In this document: piece after piece, positions 33,511-44,498 of the stretch
Layout: every line of letters begins with the position of its first letter
Numbering within the stretch: the first letter of the stretch is position 1
From: Yponomeuta sedellus
Taxonomy: Eukaryota > Arthropoda > Insecta > Lepidoptera > Yponomeutidae
NCBI GenBank assembly: GCA_934045075.1
Contig: OW203725.1
Span: 22,327,714-22,391,713, forward strand
DNA length: 64,000 nt
Reading direction: 5' to 3'
The notes under the pieces: model-generated
The model's input: only the letters and a program-made list of their open reading frames with translations
Database searches by the model: none
What the model was told of the DNA's origin: nothing
Translations under genes and position numbers: made by a program

Positions 33511-33559
33511 GCAGCCCCAACAATTGTTTTTGACAATTTCGGTTCTGGAGTGCAGCATT

Positions 33560-33821
33560 GTATTACGTCGTCAGGCTACACTAGTCCACTGCTGGAGATA
33601 GCCCTCCCCTAAAGAGCGCCACGTTGTGCTATCATAGGGGGTAATGCTCATAATCCCCACGCTGGGCATGCGGGTTGGGGATCGCAGTTCGGTTGAATTG
33701 TACTGCAGGGGGTGCTGCTACCCACCCCCCGGTTTTGTCCCTTAGTCGCCTTTTACGACACCCGCGGGAAGAATTGGGTTGGTGCTATTCTCTAAGCCGA
33801 CACCGCACAGCAATTACGAAT
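33560..33821 (-). mobile_element. RTE-tailed short element (family R)
   Basis: Tail CGTCGTCAGGCTACACTAG, then GGGGGTAATGCTCATAATCC, GGTTGGGGATCGCAGTTCGG, CTTAGTCGCCTTTTACGAC and GGTTGGTGCTATTCTCTAAG to GACACCGCACAGCA. Full length. Confidence 0.8.
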
Positions 33822-34023
33822 ACATTGCATTGTATTACATTGTATTACGAATTTTGTCAATTCTTTTTATAGGTACACAAAATATGGAAATCTAAAAATC
33901 TGTTTGATATTAAGATCTTTTATACAGAGTAAATAACCGTAAAAAAATTGTTTATTGTAAATCAAAGGAACCCTTGCTGTAATTTCTGATACCTCGCGAA
34001 GATAACAAACAATATACGTGTAA

Positions 34024-34397
34024 TACGTGGAGCGCTCGTGGCCTAGCGGAACCGAGTGATTGGAATCAATCACTTGGGTTAAGCAACAACAGGCGTGGTC
34101 AGGTGCTGGATGGGTGACCATCTTGTGACTACCGCTAGTGGCATTTTTTCCGAGCGCTTCCGTGCTTCGCAAGGCACGTAAAGCCGTTGGTGCCGGCTGT
34201 CACGTAATGGCAGTCGTTAAGCCATGTCTGAGGGCTTATGGGCTTCTTGATCACTTCTGACAGTAAGGCCCGCCACTGTCTTACAACCCTCCACCAACCC
34301 GGACTTGGCCCCCGTGGTGGAGTATGGCCTAAACTTCTTGCGATACATGAAGAGACCCGTGCCCCAACAGTGGGGACATATAAAGGGTTGATATCGA
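34024..34397 (+). mobile_element. 5S-derived SINE (family A), full length with target duplication
   Basis: ATACGTGTAA at 34014-34023 and 34398-34407. Head GAGCGCTCGTGGCCTAGCGG, 5S-like GGTTAAGCAACAACAGGCG, GGATGGGTGACC, tail GGGTTGATATCG. Confidence 0.9.
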
Positions 34398-34407
34398 ATA
34401 CGTGTAA

Positions 34408-34745
34408 ACCTTCGGTCTCAACGAATTTGTGACACGGACGTGGCTATGCCTCATACAAACAATGTAGGAAAACAAGCCAGTTACGGCTGATTGCTTTATT
34501 GTGGACGCGGTCGTGTGATGTGACCTTTATGGCACTACGACGGACTTATATCATATCGGGGTCGGCCATCTAATCGGCTCGCCAGAACGAAATTAGTGTT
34601 ATTACCGCGCCATACTTTTCATTTTACTTCTGTTCGTACAGTCGACGGGTGATCGAGTTTTACGTTTTGCCACAAAGTCGCCTGTTATGCAACTGCATGT
34701 ACAGCTAGGACCATTCTACCTACGCTGGGAGCTAGTTTTACTTGC
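34408..34745. other. No recognised feature
   Basis: Non-coding, average composition. Confidence 0.3.
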
Positions 34746-34749
34746 AACG

Positions 34750-35035
34750 TTTAATGCAATTTACAAAAGCCTCCCAGAGGAATTATGTAATAAGCACCTC
34801 AGACAAGCACAATTTAAAAATATGCTTAAGCGTTTTCTGTTAAGTAGTCTGTAGACATAAAATATTATTATGGATAATTTTAGTTGTGTAGAAGACAATG
34901 TTAATTTAGTAAGATAAAAAGAACTGTTACCAAGAGCTTGCCGATAAACTGCATTAGCAGTTTGGCAAAATATTGATATTGTAATCTTGCATTGTTTACA
35001 GTGAATAAATATATAAATAAATAAATAAATAATAA
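34750..35035 (+). pseudogene. LINE ORF2 C-terminus and 3' UTR (CR1/Jockey-like)
   Basis: Reads FNAIYKSLPEELCNKHL, RQAQFKNMLKRFLLSSL and stops at 34852-34854. The SLP...FKNxLKRFLL pattern is the usual C-terminal tail of CR1/Jockey-type ORF2. A 3' UTR follows and ends in AAATA units at about 35010-35033. 5'-truncated. Confidence 0.75.
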
Positions 35036-35049
35036 GTCAGAGTTTCTGT

Positions 35050-35272
35050 GTAATCACACAACTAATATTATAAACGCGAAAGATTGTAAGTATGGATGGA
35101 TGTTTGTTACTCTTTCAAGTAAAAACTACTCAATGGATTTTAATGAAACTTTACAATAATTTATAGCTAATACATCAGAATAACACATAGGCTTCAATTT
35201 ATAAAGATAGATTGAGATGTGTTTCAAATGCGACACAAATGATAATTTTAATGCCACAATGTTATTTTTTTG
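35050..35272 (+). repeat. Dispersed repeat (AAAACTACT family), copy 1
   Basis: AATATTATAAACGCGAAAG, AGTATGGATGGATGTTTGTT, AAAACTACTCAATGGATTTT and CATCAGAATAACACATAGGC. Copy 2 follows at 35519-35760; a partial inverted copy is at 38330-38400. Probably a DNA element; class unknown. Confidence 0.6.
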
Positions 35273-35518
35273 TCGTCGTCGTCAAGCTATGGACATAGCC
35301 CTCCCCTAATGAGTGACATAGCGCAAGGTTGTGCCATCATTAGGGGGTAGTGCCCATAATCCCCATGCTGGGCATGCGGGTTGGGGATCGCAGTTCGGTG
35401 GAATTGTACTGCAGGGGGCGCTGCTGCCCACCCCACGGTTTGTGTCCCTTAGTCGCCTTTTACGACACCCGCGGGAAGAGTTTGGGTTGGTGCTATTCTC
35501 TAGGCCGACACCACACAG
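35273..35518 (-). mobile_element. RTE-tailed short element (family R)
   Basis: GTCGTCGTCGTCAAGCTATGG to GGCCGACACCACACAGCA. Its two long shadow frames on opposite strands are by-products. Confidence 0.8.
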
Positions 35519-35760
35519 CAAAAACTACTGAATGGATTTTAATGAAACCTTACAATAATTATACTATTTTTTTATTTTTAATGCACTAACCCGTGCTAAG
35601 GAACAAATTTAAAAACCTATTTAGAGGCTAAAAATAATATAGCTTTTACATCAGAATAACACGTAGGCCACAATTTATAAAGATAGAGTGTGATATTATT
35701 CAAATGGGACCCAAAACTTTGTTATGTGATAATTTTAGTATCCCGCTGTTAGTTTTTTTG
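35519..35760 (+). repeat. Dispersed repeat (AAAACTACT family), copy 2, with family P insert
   Basis: AAAACTACTGAATGGATTTT to CATCAGAATAACACGTAGGC, split by a family P tail at about 35564-35637 (TTTTTAATGCACTAACCCGT... to AGAGGCTAAAAA, minus orientation). Confidence 0.6.
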
Positions 35761-36117
35761 TACGCCACGCTACTCGAAATACTAATCCTGCGGGCACCAG
35801 GTAGTATAGTTTAAAGTGAAGTGTAAAAGTGAGTGATTTATTTATTTACCTCTTACAGAGATATCAGGGTACGTAGTAGGTGCAATTCGTGTAACTAAGA
35901 CTGATCCCTGTATTGGGGACTGGATTTCAAACTAGGACAGGGCCAGTGAGACAGAACTCCAGACCTTCCTTAAGGCCTGGAGAACTGTCTCCATCTCCAA
36001 GTACAACTCCGAATTAACAATCGAAGGCTGGCTTTTCACTATGGCATGTAATATATGTAATATTGAGATACATCTTGAGTCATACATTTAGTTTGTAGTG
36101 TTGTATATCGTTTAATA
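35761..36117. other. No recognised feature
   Basis: Non-coding. Confidence 0.3.
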
Positions 36118-36345
36118 ATAATAAAACTGGAACGACTTTAACTTTGACTTTGATTTATAATAAAAACAGACAACTGGATAAAAACGGAATAAGCAGGTAC
36201 AAAATAGTCAGGTCTAGTCAAGATGTAAAGTAGTAATGATGAAAATGAGGGAAATCTCGAAAATGTGTGACATAATTTTAAATATTTGAAAATGATACAT
36301 AGAAAAAGAAATACAAAAAAGGTATAAAGAGGTTTGCACCTTTAC
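36118..36345 (-). repeat. Solo LTR remnant related to the 5629-6912 element
   Basis: The minus strand shows GGTGCAAACCTCTTTATACC, ATCATTTTCAAATATTTAAA, CTGGATAAAAACGG inverted, and AAGTCGTTCCAGTTTTAT. No internal sequence or second LTR adjacent. Confidence 0.65.
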
Positions 36346-36421
36346 AAGTTTACAGCTACAATATCATTATAGCACAGTGCGAACCGCTCTCGTTTAAAAT
36401 AATAATATATGACCAGCGATA

Positions 36422-36786
36422 GCGAAGCGCTCGTGGCCTAGGCGAACCGAGTGATTGGAATCAATCACTTGGTTAAGCAACTACAGGCGCGGTCAGGTAC
36501 GGGATGGGTGAGCGTCCCGTGACTACCGCTAGTGGCATTTTTCCGAGCGCTTCCGTGCTTCGCAAGGCACGCTAAGCTGTTGGTGCCGGCTGTCATATAA
36601 TGGCAGTCGTTAAGCCATGTCAGAGGCCTTATGGGCGGCTTGATAACTTCTGACAGTAAGGCCCGCCACTGTTTTACAATCCTCCACCAACCCGGACTTG
36701 GCCCCCGTGGTGGAGTATGGCCTAACCTTCCTGCGATGCAAGAAGAGACCCGTGCCCCAGCAGTGGGGACATACAAGGGTTTAAAC
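36422..36786 (+). mobile_element. 5S-derived SINE (family A), full length with target duplication
   Basis: GACCAGCGATA at 36411-36421 and 36787-36797. Head GCGAAGCGCTCGTGGCCTAG, end ACAAGGGTTTAAAC. Confidence 0.9.
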
Positions 36787-36797
36787 GACCAGCGATA

Positions 36798-37257
36798 ACT
36801 TATTATATCTCAACATGTAATATATATTATATTACATCCCACAGTCAAAAGTTGGCTTTAGACTCAGTCGTTGGGGATACTGCGCTGTCACAACCATTTA
36901 TACACCGTCCGGTGTCACAAAAATGCCCTGTCTCCCATAACATCAAGCCCCGATGGGTCCACTGAGCAGCCGAAATATGCCACAAAGTCGTCAACTATAC
37001 TTTTATGTTTTTCCCGTGTCTACGAAGTTTTTCCGGCCATATCTGGGTCGTCGTAACTTATTTTTCTCCGAAGCTTTTGTCGAGCCTGAGCCCCGTTTAC
37101 GTTATGCTCGCTATGCTTCGGGTTGGAACTCGCTATGCTTCAGGTTGGAAAAGTAAGTGCTTGAGCGAAATTCTTAACTTTTGCGGGTTTTCAGAAAACG
37201 AACAAGTTCTTTTCAGAATGGTTTTAGCTTTCGCTGAAATATTTCTCTTTTAGTTTC
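36798..37257. other. No recognised feature
   Basis: Contains a direct repeat GCTATGCTTC(G/A)GGTTGGAA at about 37109-37150. Several overlapping frames share no known motif. Confidence 0.35.
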
Positions 37258-37402
37258 CAAAGATAAAAAGTACCCGGAACCGGCGTGCGTGCATGCAACG
37301 ACTTATGAACGCTCATGAAGCAAAGGTAATCTATCAGGATCGTAGCAAGTGGCAGTCCCTTGTCTCTGCTTACCCCTCTGGGATACGGGCGTGAGGTTCT
37401 GT
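37258..37402 (+). pseudogene. LINE 3' end (SLIRERYGL type)
   Basis: AAAGATAAAAAGTACCCGG, GCAACGACTTATGAACG, AGGATCGTAGCAAGTGGCAG and CCCCTCTGGGATACGGGCG. A second scrap of the same end lies at 37630-37690. Confidence 0.7.
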
Positions 37403-37450
37403 ACGTAGATAGATAGATAGATAGAGAACACTTTATTGCTCAACCAGAAA
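37403..37450 (-). mobile_element. LINE TATC tail (family K)
   Basis: GTAGATAGATAGATAGATAG then AGAACACTTTATTGC is the reverse complement of GCAATAAAGTGTTCT plus TATC units. Confidence 0.6.
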
Positions 37451-37690
37451 AATATATATATATATAGTTTACGAAATTTGCTGAGCTTTTGTACTTGAAC
37501 AAAAGTCTTAGACAGAGTGTCGTGTCAGTATATGTTCATTCCATAATTTAAGAAGGACTTTGGTTTTCTCCTTGCCATGATTTTGAGATATGAAATCGGT
37601 TTTATCCATATTAGTCACTCTTTTCAGGTGTCTGTCAGGATCATGGCAAGTGGCAGTCCCCCTCTAGGATTCAGGCTGTTGCGTTATGTT

Positions 37691-38445
37691 TATTTAACTA
37701 GGTATTTCTTTTTAGATCACATTGATTTCACTGACAGACAGACGTACAAAACTTGATATGGTTTCGAGATTATTTAAAATAGTTTGTTTAGATTAGATTT
37801 TTTTTGTACATTCTAGAAAACAATTCTAAGATGAAGTGTTAGTTACAAAGTAAATAATAACAAATTATGGACCGTAACGAGTACAAAAGTGTTTCCGTCG
37901 ATAACTTTTTTTAATATCCGTCAATAAGACAAAATAAAATGTGCTAACAGAAGGTACACTACATGTGGAGTAATGTAAACGGGTATTACTACTGTTGTAT
38001 AGTTGTGAAAGGTCAGCCGTTTTTTTTCCGGCTCGATGCCGGTTGTTCATTGTCAAATGTTCCGGATTATGTAAATCAGCTGCGAACCCTTTTCATATTT
38101 CGCGTGCCTTAATGTGTATCCTCGTTTGCAGATCGTTTTGCGACTATGGGCATTTGATTACTGGCTGGTGCCCGCGACTTCGTCTACACAGGATTATTGG
38201 GTCGATTTTTTTCTACGTACTTGACACTTACGTATTGTCATACTTTGAACAATTCACTCAATACTTTATAAATTGTAGCCTTTGTGTTATTGTGATATAT
38301 AAGGTATATCATTGTAAAGTTTTTTTTAAATCCATACAGTAGTTTACGTGAAAGAGTAACAAACATCCATCCATACTTACAAACTTTTGCGCTTATAATA
38401 TTTATAATAAATATATAATATAATAACAATCATGTTTGTATGTTT
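37691..38445. other. No gene; repeat scraps
   Basis: CCCGCGACTTCGTCTACACA at 38171 and the inverted AAAACTACT-family scrap at 38330-38400 are dispersed repeat pieces. Frames at 37865-38342 have no motif. Confidence 0.35.
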
Positions 38446-38845
<400 letters not shown>

Positions 38846-39145
38846 CTCTTTATTGCACACAATTAAGAAACAGAAAAATAACTTAAATAACAGGTAAGTG
38901 ATGATTTACAAAAGCGGACTTATTTCAAAAGAAATTTCTTCCAGCCAGCCTAAGAGAGATTCTGAACAATAAAACAGAGAGCGGAGATGGTAAATATAGC
39001 TAAACAAGAAAAATAAAATCTATAATCACCTATTTCAAGTTAATAGTTACCTATTAATAAAATGGTTACTTAGCTATCAATAGATACTGATATACACATT
39101 GTACATGATTATAACTACTTAAATAGTAGAAAGTCATGATCATCA
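38846..39145. other. No recognised feature
   Basis: TTTCAAAAGAAATTTCTTCC near 38925 may be a LINE 3' scrap. Confidence 0.3.
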
Positions 39146-39335
39146 TTGAAGCGCTCGTGGCCTAGCTGAATTGGAATCAATCACTTGAGTTAAGCAAGAA
39201 CAGGCGCGGTCAGGTGCAGGATGGTTGACTGTCCCGTGACTACCGCTAGTGGCATTTTTTCCGAGCGTTTCCGTGCTTCACAAGACGCGCTAAGCCGTTG
39301 GTGCCGGCTGTCGTATAAAGGTAGTCGTTAAACCA
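39146..39335 (+). mobile_element. 5S-derived SINE (family A), head half
   Basis: GAAGCGCTCGTGGCCTAGC, GTTAAGCAAGAACAGGCG and GGATGGTTGACTG, ending at GTAGTCGTTAAACCATC. The tail half is missing, which is unusual for a 5'-truncating retroposon. Confidence 0.75.
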
Positions 39336-39678
39336 TCAAAATATAATGTTTGGGTTCGTACGGATATTTAAAAGTGCAAAATATTAAGTTACTCCAATAA
39401 TAAAAATATAAAGATTCAGTTTTTACATTGAGTTCTAAGTTGTCTAAAACGGCATAGGCGAGAAAACGTTATTTAACACGATATAACAAATATTATTAAA
39501 CATTTCTTAATATTATAAGGTATTACCTTAAAACTGTTACGTTATGATTAGAGCCCGTTTTGCGTGGCGCGTTTCTGTACCACGTGATTAGAATGACTTT
39601 GACGATTTATGTCATAAAAAGTTTTACATCTTCTTTTGCCCCTTAATCGCGCTTGGGCAGCATGAATTTTTCATTGAT
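39336..39678. other. No gene; repeat scrap near 39545-39600
   Basis: TTTCTGTACCACGTGATTAGA recurs from about 24490 (similar, not identical). Confidence 0.3.
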
Positions 39679-39691
39679 TTTGGATCATATT

Positions 39692-40553
39692 ACACTATTT
39701 TTATTTTTAATGCCCTAACCCGTGCTAAGGAACAAATTTATCAACCTATTTAGAGGCTAAAAATTTCACCCATGCCGGGATTCGAACCCGCAACCTCTGG
39801 CTATCCGTACCAGCGCTCTACCAATTGAGCCAATGGGTGACTCACGGCATCAGTGAAATTTCGAACTTCTTTACAATATTCTCTGTATTACGTACAGGCA
39901 GCGACATCTGAGTTAAGCAAATTGCATTACTTACAGCCCCGACTACCTACTTTGCAGTTAGGTTTAACATCGGAACGATATCACTGTACCCACATGATTA
40001 CACTATTTTTATTTTTAATGCACTAACCCGTGCTAAGGAACAAATTTAACAACCTATTTAGAGGCTAAAAATGTCACCCATGCCGGGATTTGAACCCGCA
40101 ACCTCTGGCTATCCGTACCAGCGCTCTACCAATTGAGCCAATGGGCGACTCACGGCATCAGTGAAATTTCGAACTTCTTTACAATATTCTCTGTATTACG
40201 TACAAGGCATGGGTGAAATTTTTAGCCTCTAAATAGGTTGTTAAATTTGTTCCTTAGCACGGGTTAGTGCATTAAAAATAAAAATAGTGTAATCATGTGG
40301 GTACAGTGATATCGTTCCGATGTTAAACCTAACTGCAAAGTAGGTAGTCGGGGCTGTAAGTAATGCAATTTGCTTAAGTCAGATGTCGCTGCCTGTACGT
40401 AATACAGAGAATATTGTAAAGAAGTTCGAAATTTCACTGATGCCGTGAGTCGCCCATTGGCTCAATTGGTAGAGCGCTGGTACGGATAGCCAGAGGTTGC
40501 GGGTTCGAATCCCGGCATGGGTGAAATTTTTAGCCTCTAAATAGGTTGTTAAA
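39692..40553. mobile_element. Family P tandem and inverted array with target duplication
   Basis: TTTGGATCATATT at 39679-39691 and 40554-40566 (13 bp). One full minus-orientation unit, a partial second, then a switch at about 40205 to plus orientation (tail, upstream region, tRNA-like head at about 40451-40522, tail). Same head-to-head layout as 21650-22788 but a different junction and length, so an independent insertion. Confidence 0.85.
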
Positions 40554-40566
40554 TTTGGATCATATT

Positions 40567-40861
40567 TCAAGTTTTTAAGGTTCAATTTAATGTGGGCACT
40601 AATATGCCATTGCACTTTACCTCTCCGATGAGATAAAAACATTTTTTCGTTCAAGTTCCCCACTGAAGGGAAAGTCCCTGCAGCGTCATAAATCTCACGA
40701 CAGCCCTTTTAAATTTCCAAAGCCCTGCCACCGACACTTTAAGGCACGTATTTACATAATCCCAAGAACGGTGGTAGGGAACGGAATGTTCTCTTTTCAG
40801 AAGTGCCGATTTAATTCCAAACAATAGTTTGTTTCATGCAATTGAATTATCTGGGAGCATT
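40567..40861. other. No recognised feature
   Basis: Non-coding. Confidence 0.3.
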
Positions 40862-41095
40862 ACCTACCCCCCAATGATGATCTCGCGAAGAACCGACAAC
40901 CGTTGGAGTAAAGGTGTTCTTGAGTGGAGACCGCGACTCGGCAAACGTAGCGTCGTTCAGATGACGATCTGCGAAAAACTGCCGGCAGATGCTGGATGCG
41001 GCAAGCTGAAGACAGGGCGCTATGGCGCTCATTAGGGGAGGGCTATGTCCAGTAGTGGACTGCATGATATAGCCTGAAGAAGAAGAAGAAGTATC
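40862..41095 (+). pseudogene. RTE-type LINE ORF2 C-terminus and (GAA)n tail
   Basis: Reads SRRTDNRWSKGVLEWRPRLG and KRSVVQMTICEKLP, DAGCGKLKTGRYGAH then a stop, GTCCAGTAGTGGACTGCATG and GAAGAAGAAGAAG. Reference for the R/RTE tail. Confidence 0.8.
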
Positions 41096-41099
41096 TGTA

Positions 41100-41215
41100 G
41101 CGGATCCAAAGTACCGGAGCGGCGGTAACCCACTGGGTAGAACACTGGACTCGGAAGCAAGAGACCTTGGCTCGATTCCCAGTGCGGACACGCACCAAGT
41201 AATTTATTGACAAAA
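41100..41215 (+). mobile_element. tRNA-headed SINE, additional family
   Basis: GGCGGTAACCCACTGGGTAG and TGGCTCGATTCCCAGTGCGG look like A and B boxes of a further SINE head directly upstream of family E. Confidence 0.45.
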
Positions 41216-41221
41216 AACATA

Positions 41222-41405
41222 CAATGACGACCTCTGTAGCGCAGTGGTAGCGCATTTGCATACCAAGCAAGAGGTCCCGGGTTCGAACCCCAGCTGAAGA
41301 CAAAAAAAGACCCCAGGTCTTGGATGTTTACATGTTTGTGATGTCGTTGTTTCTGTTACCACGACACAGCGTATCCTAGTGTGGGGTCAAAAGCAATGTA
41401 TGTTA
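41222..41405 (+). mobile_element. tRNA-headed SINE (family E)
   Basis: A box TGTAGCGCAGTGGTAGCGC, B box GGGTTCGAACCCC, then CAGGTCTTGGATGTTTACAT, ACGACACAGCGTATCCTAG and GTGGGGTCAAAAGCAATGTA. A second copy is at 59380-59600. Confidence 0.75.
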
Positions 41406-41443
41406 TGTTAATATAACTTTCAATAAGTATATACTCCTTTCTT

Positions 41444-41690
41444 TGCTGTGTGGTGTCGGCCTAGAGAACAGCACCAACCCAAATTCTTGTCGTAAAAGGC
41501 GACTAAAAGACTCAAACCGGAGGGTGGGCAGCAGCGCCTCCTGCAGTACAATTCTACCAAACTGCGATCCCCAACCCGCTTGCCCAGCATGGGGATTATG
41601 GGCGTTAACCCCTAATGATGGCACAACCTTGCGCTCATTAGGGGAGGGCTATGTCCAGCAGTAGACTAATGTAGCCTGAAGAAGAAGAAG
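41444..41690 (+). mobile_element. RTE-tailed short element (family R), complete with target duplication
   Basis: ATACTCCTTTCTT at 41431-41443 and 41691-41703 (13 bp). It runs from TGCTGTGTGGTGTCGGCC through GTCGTAAAAGGCGACTAAAA and CAACCCGCTTGCCCAGCATG to the RTE tail and GAAGAAGAAGAAG. Sharing the LINE tail suggests it is mobilised by the RTE enzyme. Confidence 0.88.
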
Positions 41691-41704
41691 ATACTCCTTT
41701 CTTA

Positions 41705-42025
41705 CAATACAGTACTTTGTTAACTAAGTTATGTACATTTATGAAGTCATAGTAGCAATACCACTCGCTAACCGTGGTAATTAAATTAATAAATATTCAT
41801 GGACATATTACACAGATATCGTTAGCCCTATACTAAGTACAACTAAATGACTTGTGTTATAGGTGCTATCTCTACGATACCCGGCCGGGGATCGAACCCG
41901 AGACCTCCGGTTTTACAGTCAGCGTGCCAAACCGCTGCGCCACCGAGGCCGCCAATTAAGTGCATACTCTCTCTCTAAGAGAAGGCCTTGCAGTGGGACG
42001 TTTATAGGCCACATTGTAATGGTCT
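41705..42025 (-). mobile_element. Family D scrap, family C SINE with internal deletion, family T scrap
   Basis: 41705-41777 is family D body (plus). 41778-41955 is family C on the minus strand: ATTCATGGACATATTACACA, then directly to the head GGCCGGGGATCGAACCCG and GCTGCGCCACCGAGGCC, losing ~90 bp. 41957-42020 is family T. Confidence 0.65.
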
Positions 42026-42300
42026 TTCGGGGGAGGTTTAGTAGGCGTGTAGCCTCATTATTACAATAACTTGCACTTTATGTTTAGCCAGCACTTAACA
42101 TAGAATATAAGCAAATGCACAATGTTATTTAAGTTCACTTCATACAATATACGAGGACACACTACAACTAAGATGTGATTTCTATTCTCCAACCTACGTT
42201 CATCTCCTGATACCACAACATAAATAAAATAAACAAATACATTTAAATAAAGCACAAAGTTCCAGTTTTATTATTTATTAAAAGTTTTACAACATCACAC
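42026..42300. other. No recognised feature
   Basis: AT-rich and non-coding. Confidence 0.3.
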
Positions 42301-42400
42301 CACCTGGTCGGAGGGCGTCCTACACTACGTTTGCCGAGTCGCGGTCTCCAATCAAGAACACGTTTACTCCAACGGTTGTCGGTTCTTCGCGAGATGTGGC
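42301..42400 (-). pseudogene. RTE-type LINE ORF2 fragment
   Basis: The minus strand reads RRTDNRWSKRVLDWRPRLGK and RSVGRPPT-like residues, the block found at 40880 and 13360. Confidence 0.7.
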
Positions 42401-42892
42401 CAGCCCACTACCCATTCACTATGTAACATTTAGCCACATGTCAATCCTGAAGAGATAACCGAGCCGCCTGCCACTCCAATCCCGAGTTGCACACGCCGTG
42501 CCGCCCGCCATTTCGGCCAGTTTTGCGCCATTTGTCGCCATTCCACTCGACCCACTGAATAATAGAAACGCAGGGACGTGATCGGGAAGGTTGGGAGGCG
42601 GTTGCCTTTTGAGACGTCTCGAGTTTTGTTTTCTTAGTTTTGGATTTAGTGGATTGAACTCTTGCGCCTTTGAATTAAGGTGACTAGGTCAGCGTCTTCT
42701 ATCTATCTCCCTTCAAAATGGTTGAGATTGATGGTGGCTTACCGCTGCGTTATACGCGTGAACGAGTGCTGTACGTGTGTCTGGTCGCATCACTTATGTT
42801 TTCCCTACTTTTGTAAGACTAACTAATGCCTTGGCATATAAATTTATTGATGACAATCATGACATCTTATCATACGTATAGGTTATACTATT
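42401..42892. other. No recognised feature
   Basis: A GC-rich patch at 42470-42550 (GCCGTGCCGCCCGCCATTTC) is not repeated in the window; nothing that I can name. Confidence 0.35.
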
Positions 42893-43125
42893 TTTAATGC
42901 ACTAACCCGTGCTAAGGACAATTTTAAAAACCTATTTAGAGGCTAAAATACCACTCATACGTATGTAATACAGAGAATGTTGGAAAGAGGTTAGAATTCA
43001 CTGATGCCGGTGAGTCGCCCATTAGCTCATTTGGAAAGAGTGCTGGCACGGATAGCCAGAGGTCGCGGGTTCGAATCCCGGCATGGGTGGAATTTTTAGC
43101 CTCTAAATAGGTTTTAAAAAAAAAC
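42893..43125. mobile_element. Family P retroposon, palindromic copy
   Basis: Left minus-orientation tail (TTTTTAATGCACTAACCCGT to CTAAAATACCACTCAT) joins at about 42960 to a plus-orientation head (tRNA-like at about 43018-43089, GGTTCGAATCCC) and tail. Target duplication not clear. Confidence 0.75.
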
Positions 43126-43184
43126 ATTGTTGACTTTTAGTCCAGTTCTACTTACGGGTGTGAGAGATGACTTGAGAAAAGATG

Positions 43185-43325
43185 GTCAGAGTGAGCTGGG
43201 AGGATGGTAGATGGGAGCTTTTTCCCCGCTGCCTTTTTCTCCACTGCAACACGGCCCGAAGTCACACTTACAATTTCCAGTGTACATTGACATAAATAAT
43301 TTACGCTGAAATAAATTTAATTAAA
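43185..43325 (-). repeat. Dispersed repeat (CGCTGCCTTCGG family), inverted
   Basis: AGATGGTCAGAGTGAGC, CCGCTGCCTTTTTCTCCACT and CAGTGTACATTGACATAAA. Confidence 0.55.
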
Positions 43326-43449
43326 TTGAATTGGCTACACAGAAGGGACGTGAGACGAAGCACGATTTGTATAGAATCCCTAACCACAGTAGCAGTAAGT
43401 CAAATCAAAATATATTTGTTATGTAACCGTTCGATTTCAACCCTGTATG

Positions 43450-43632
43450 TCCTCTATATGTCAACGGTCTCATGGGCGGCTCGATAACTTCTGTCAGTAA
43501 GGCCCGCCACTGTCCTAAAATCCACCACCAACCCGGACTTGGCCCCCGTGGTGGAGTATGGCCTAACTTTCCTGCGATGCAGGAAGAGACCCGTACCCCA
43601 GCTGTGCGACATACAAGGGTTGACATCGATAA
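43450..43632 (+). mobile_element. 5S-derived SINE (family A), 3' half
   Basis: From GGTCTCATGGGCGGCTCGAT to ACATACAAGGGTTGACATCG; 5'-truncated. Confidence 0.75.
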
Positions 43633-43835
43633 CGTGTCTTTGGAAAAAGTGAACATCGTTAGACTTAATAAATATAGTATTTCTTTTTAGAACCTACTGA
43701 CAAGAACTTAGATCTAAGAATCTAGAACTTTTATGCAGTTTTGCCGAAAGCAGCCGTTTTTAGCGAAAATCGATTAAAGTCCAAGGTTCTTGATTCTAGC
43801 TTCTACGAGTAGACTGTAGGTTCTCAGAATAGTTT

Positions 43836-44056
43836 GTATCGGTGCAAACCTCTTTACGCTATTTTTATATTTCTTTTTCTATGTATCATTTTCAAATATT
43901 GAAATTATGTCACACATTTCGAAATATCCCTCAAGATCTGACTATTTTACCTGCTCATCCGTTTTTATCCAGTATTCTGTTTTATTGTAAAATAACAGTA
44001 TCTACAAATAAAGCAACAGTTGAAGTCGTTCCAGTTTTATTACTTACAAAAGTTAT
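43836..44056 (+). repeat. Solo LTR remnant related to the 5629-6912 element
   Basis: GGTGCAAACCTCTTTACGCT, ATCATTTTCAAATATTGAAA, CGTTTTTATCCAGTATTCTG and GAAGTCGTTCCAGTTTTATT. Diverged about one base in eight from the intact LTRs, by eye. Confidence 0.65.
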
Positions 44057-44071
44057 ACTACATTACAAGTT

Positions 44072-44320
44072 ATACTCTTTTTAATGCACTAACCCGTTCT
44101 AAGGACAACTTTAAAAACCTATTTAGAGGCTAAAAATTCCACCCATGCCGGGATTCGAACCCGCGACCTCTGGCTATCCGTGCCAGATATCCTGGCACGG
44201 ATAGCCAGAGGTCGCGGGCTCGAATCCCGGCTTGGGTGGAATTTCCTGGTACGGATAGCCAGAGGTCGCGGGTTCGAATCCCGTCATGGGTGGAATTTTG
44301 AGCATCTAAATAGGTTTTTA
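44072..44320. mobile_element. Family P retroposon, clean hairpin copy with target duplication
   Basis: ACATTACAAGTT at 44060-44071 and 44321-44332 (12 bp). Minus-orientation tail and head half meet plus-orientation head half at TATC (about 44190); the tRNA-like arms around GGCTATCCGTGCCAG mirror each other. A second plus head half and tail follow, so the right side is a partial tandem. Confidence 0.88.
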
Positions 44321-44332
44321 ACATTACAAGTT

Positions 44333-44430
44333 GTTAAGATTTCTGATGTTTACTTTTAGAAAAAAAACATATTATTATAAAACAAGTCATGATTTTCATT
44401 TCATTGGTGGTGCTAGTAAGCACCACATAT
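44333..44430. mobile_element. TTAA-element family fragment
   Basis: AAGATTTCTGATGTTTACTTTT and CATTGGTGGTGCTAGTAAGC match the end region of 60621-61655 on its minus strand. No TTAA at the end, so truncated. Confidence 0.45.
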
Positions 44431-44498
44431 CCTCAATGGAAGATTTGTTGTCGTGCAAAGCAATACCATATTTTACCAACTTCCGTGGCCGATTTCTG

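Noticed and set aside
33085..33533. Plus-strand frames of 102 and 130 codons
   Set aside because: Opposite strand of a LINE ORF2 fragment whose minus reading has the KRGRPKPRW block.
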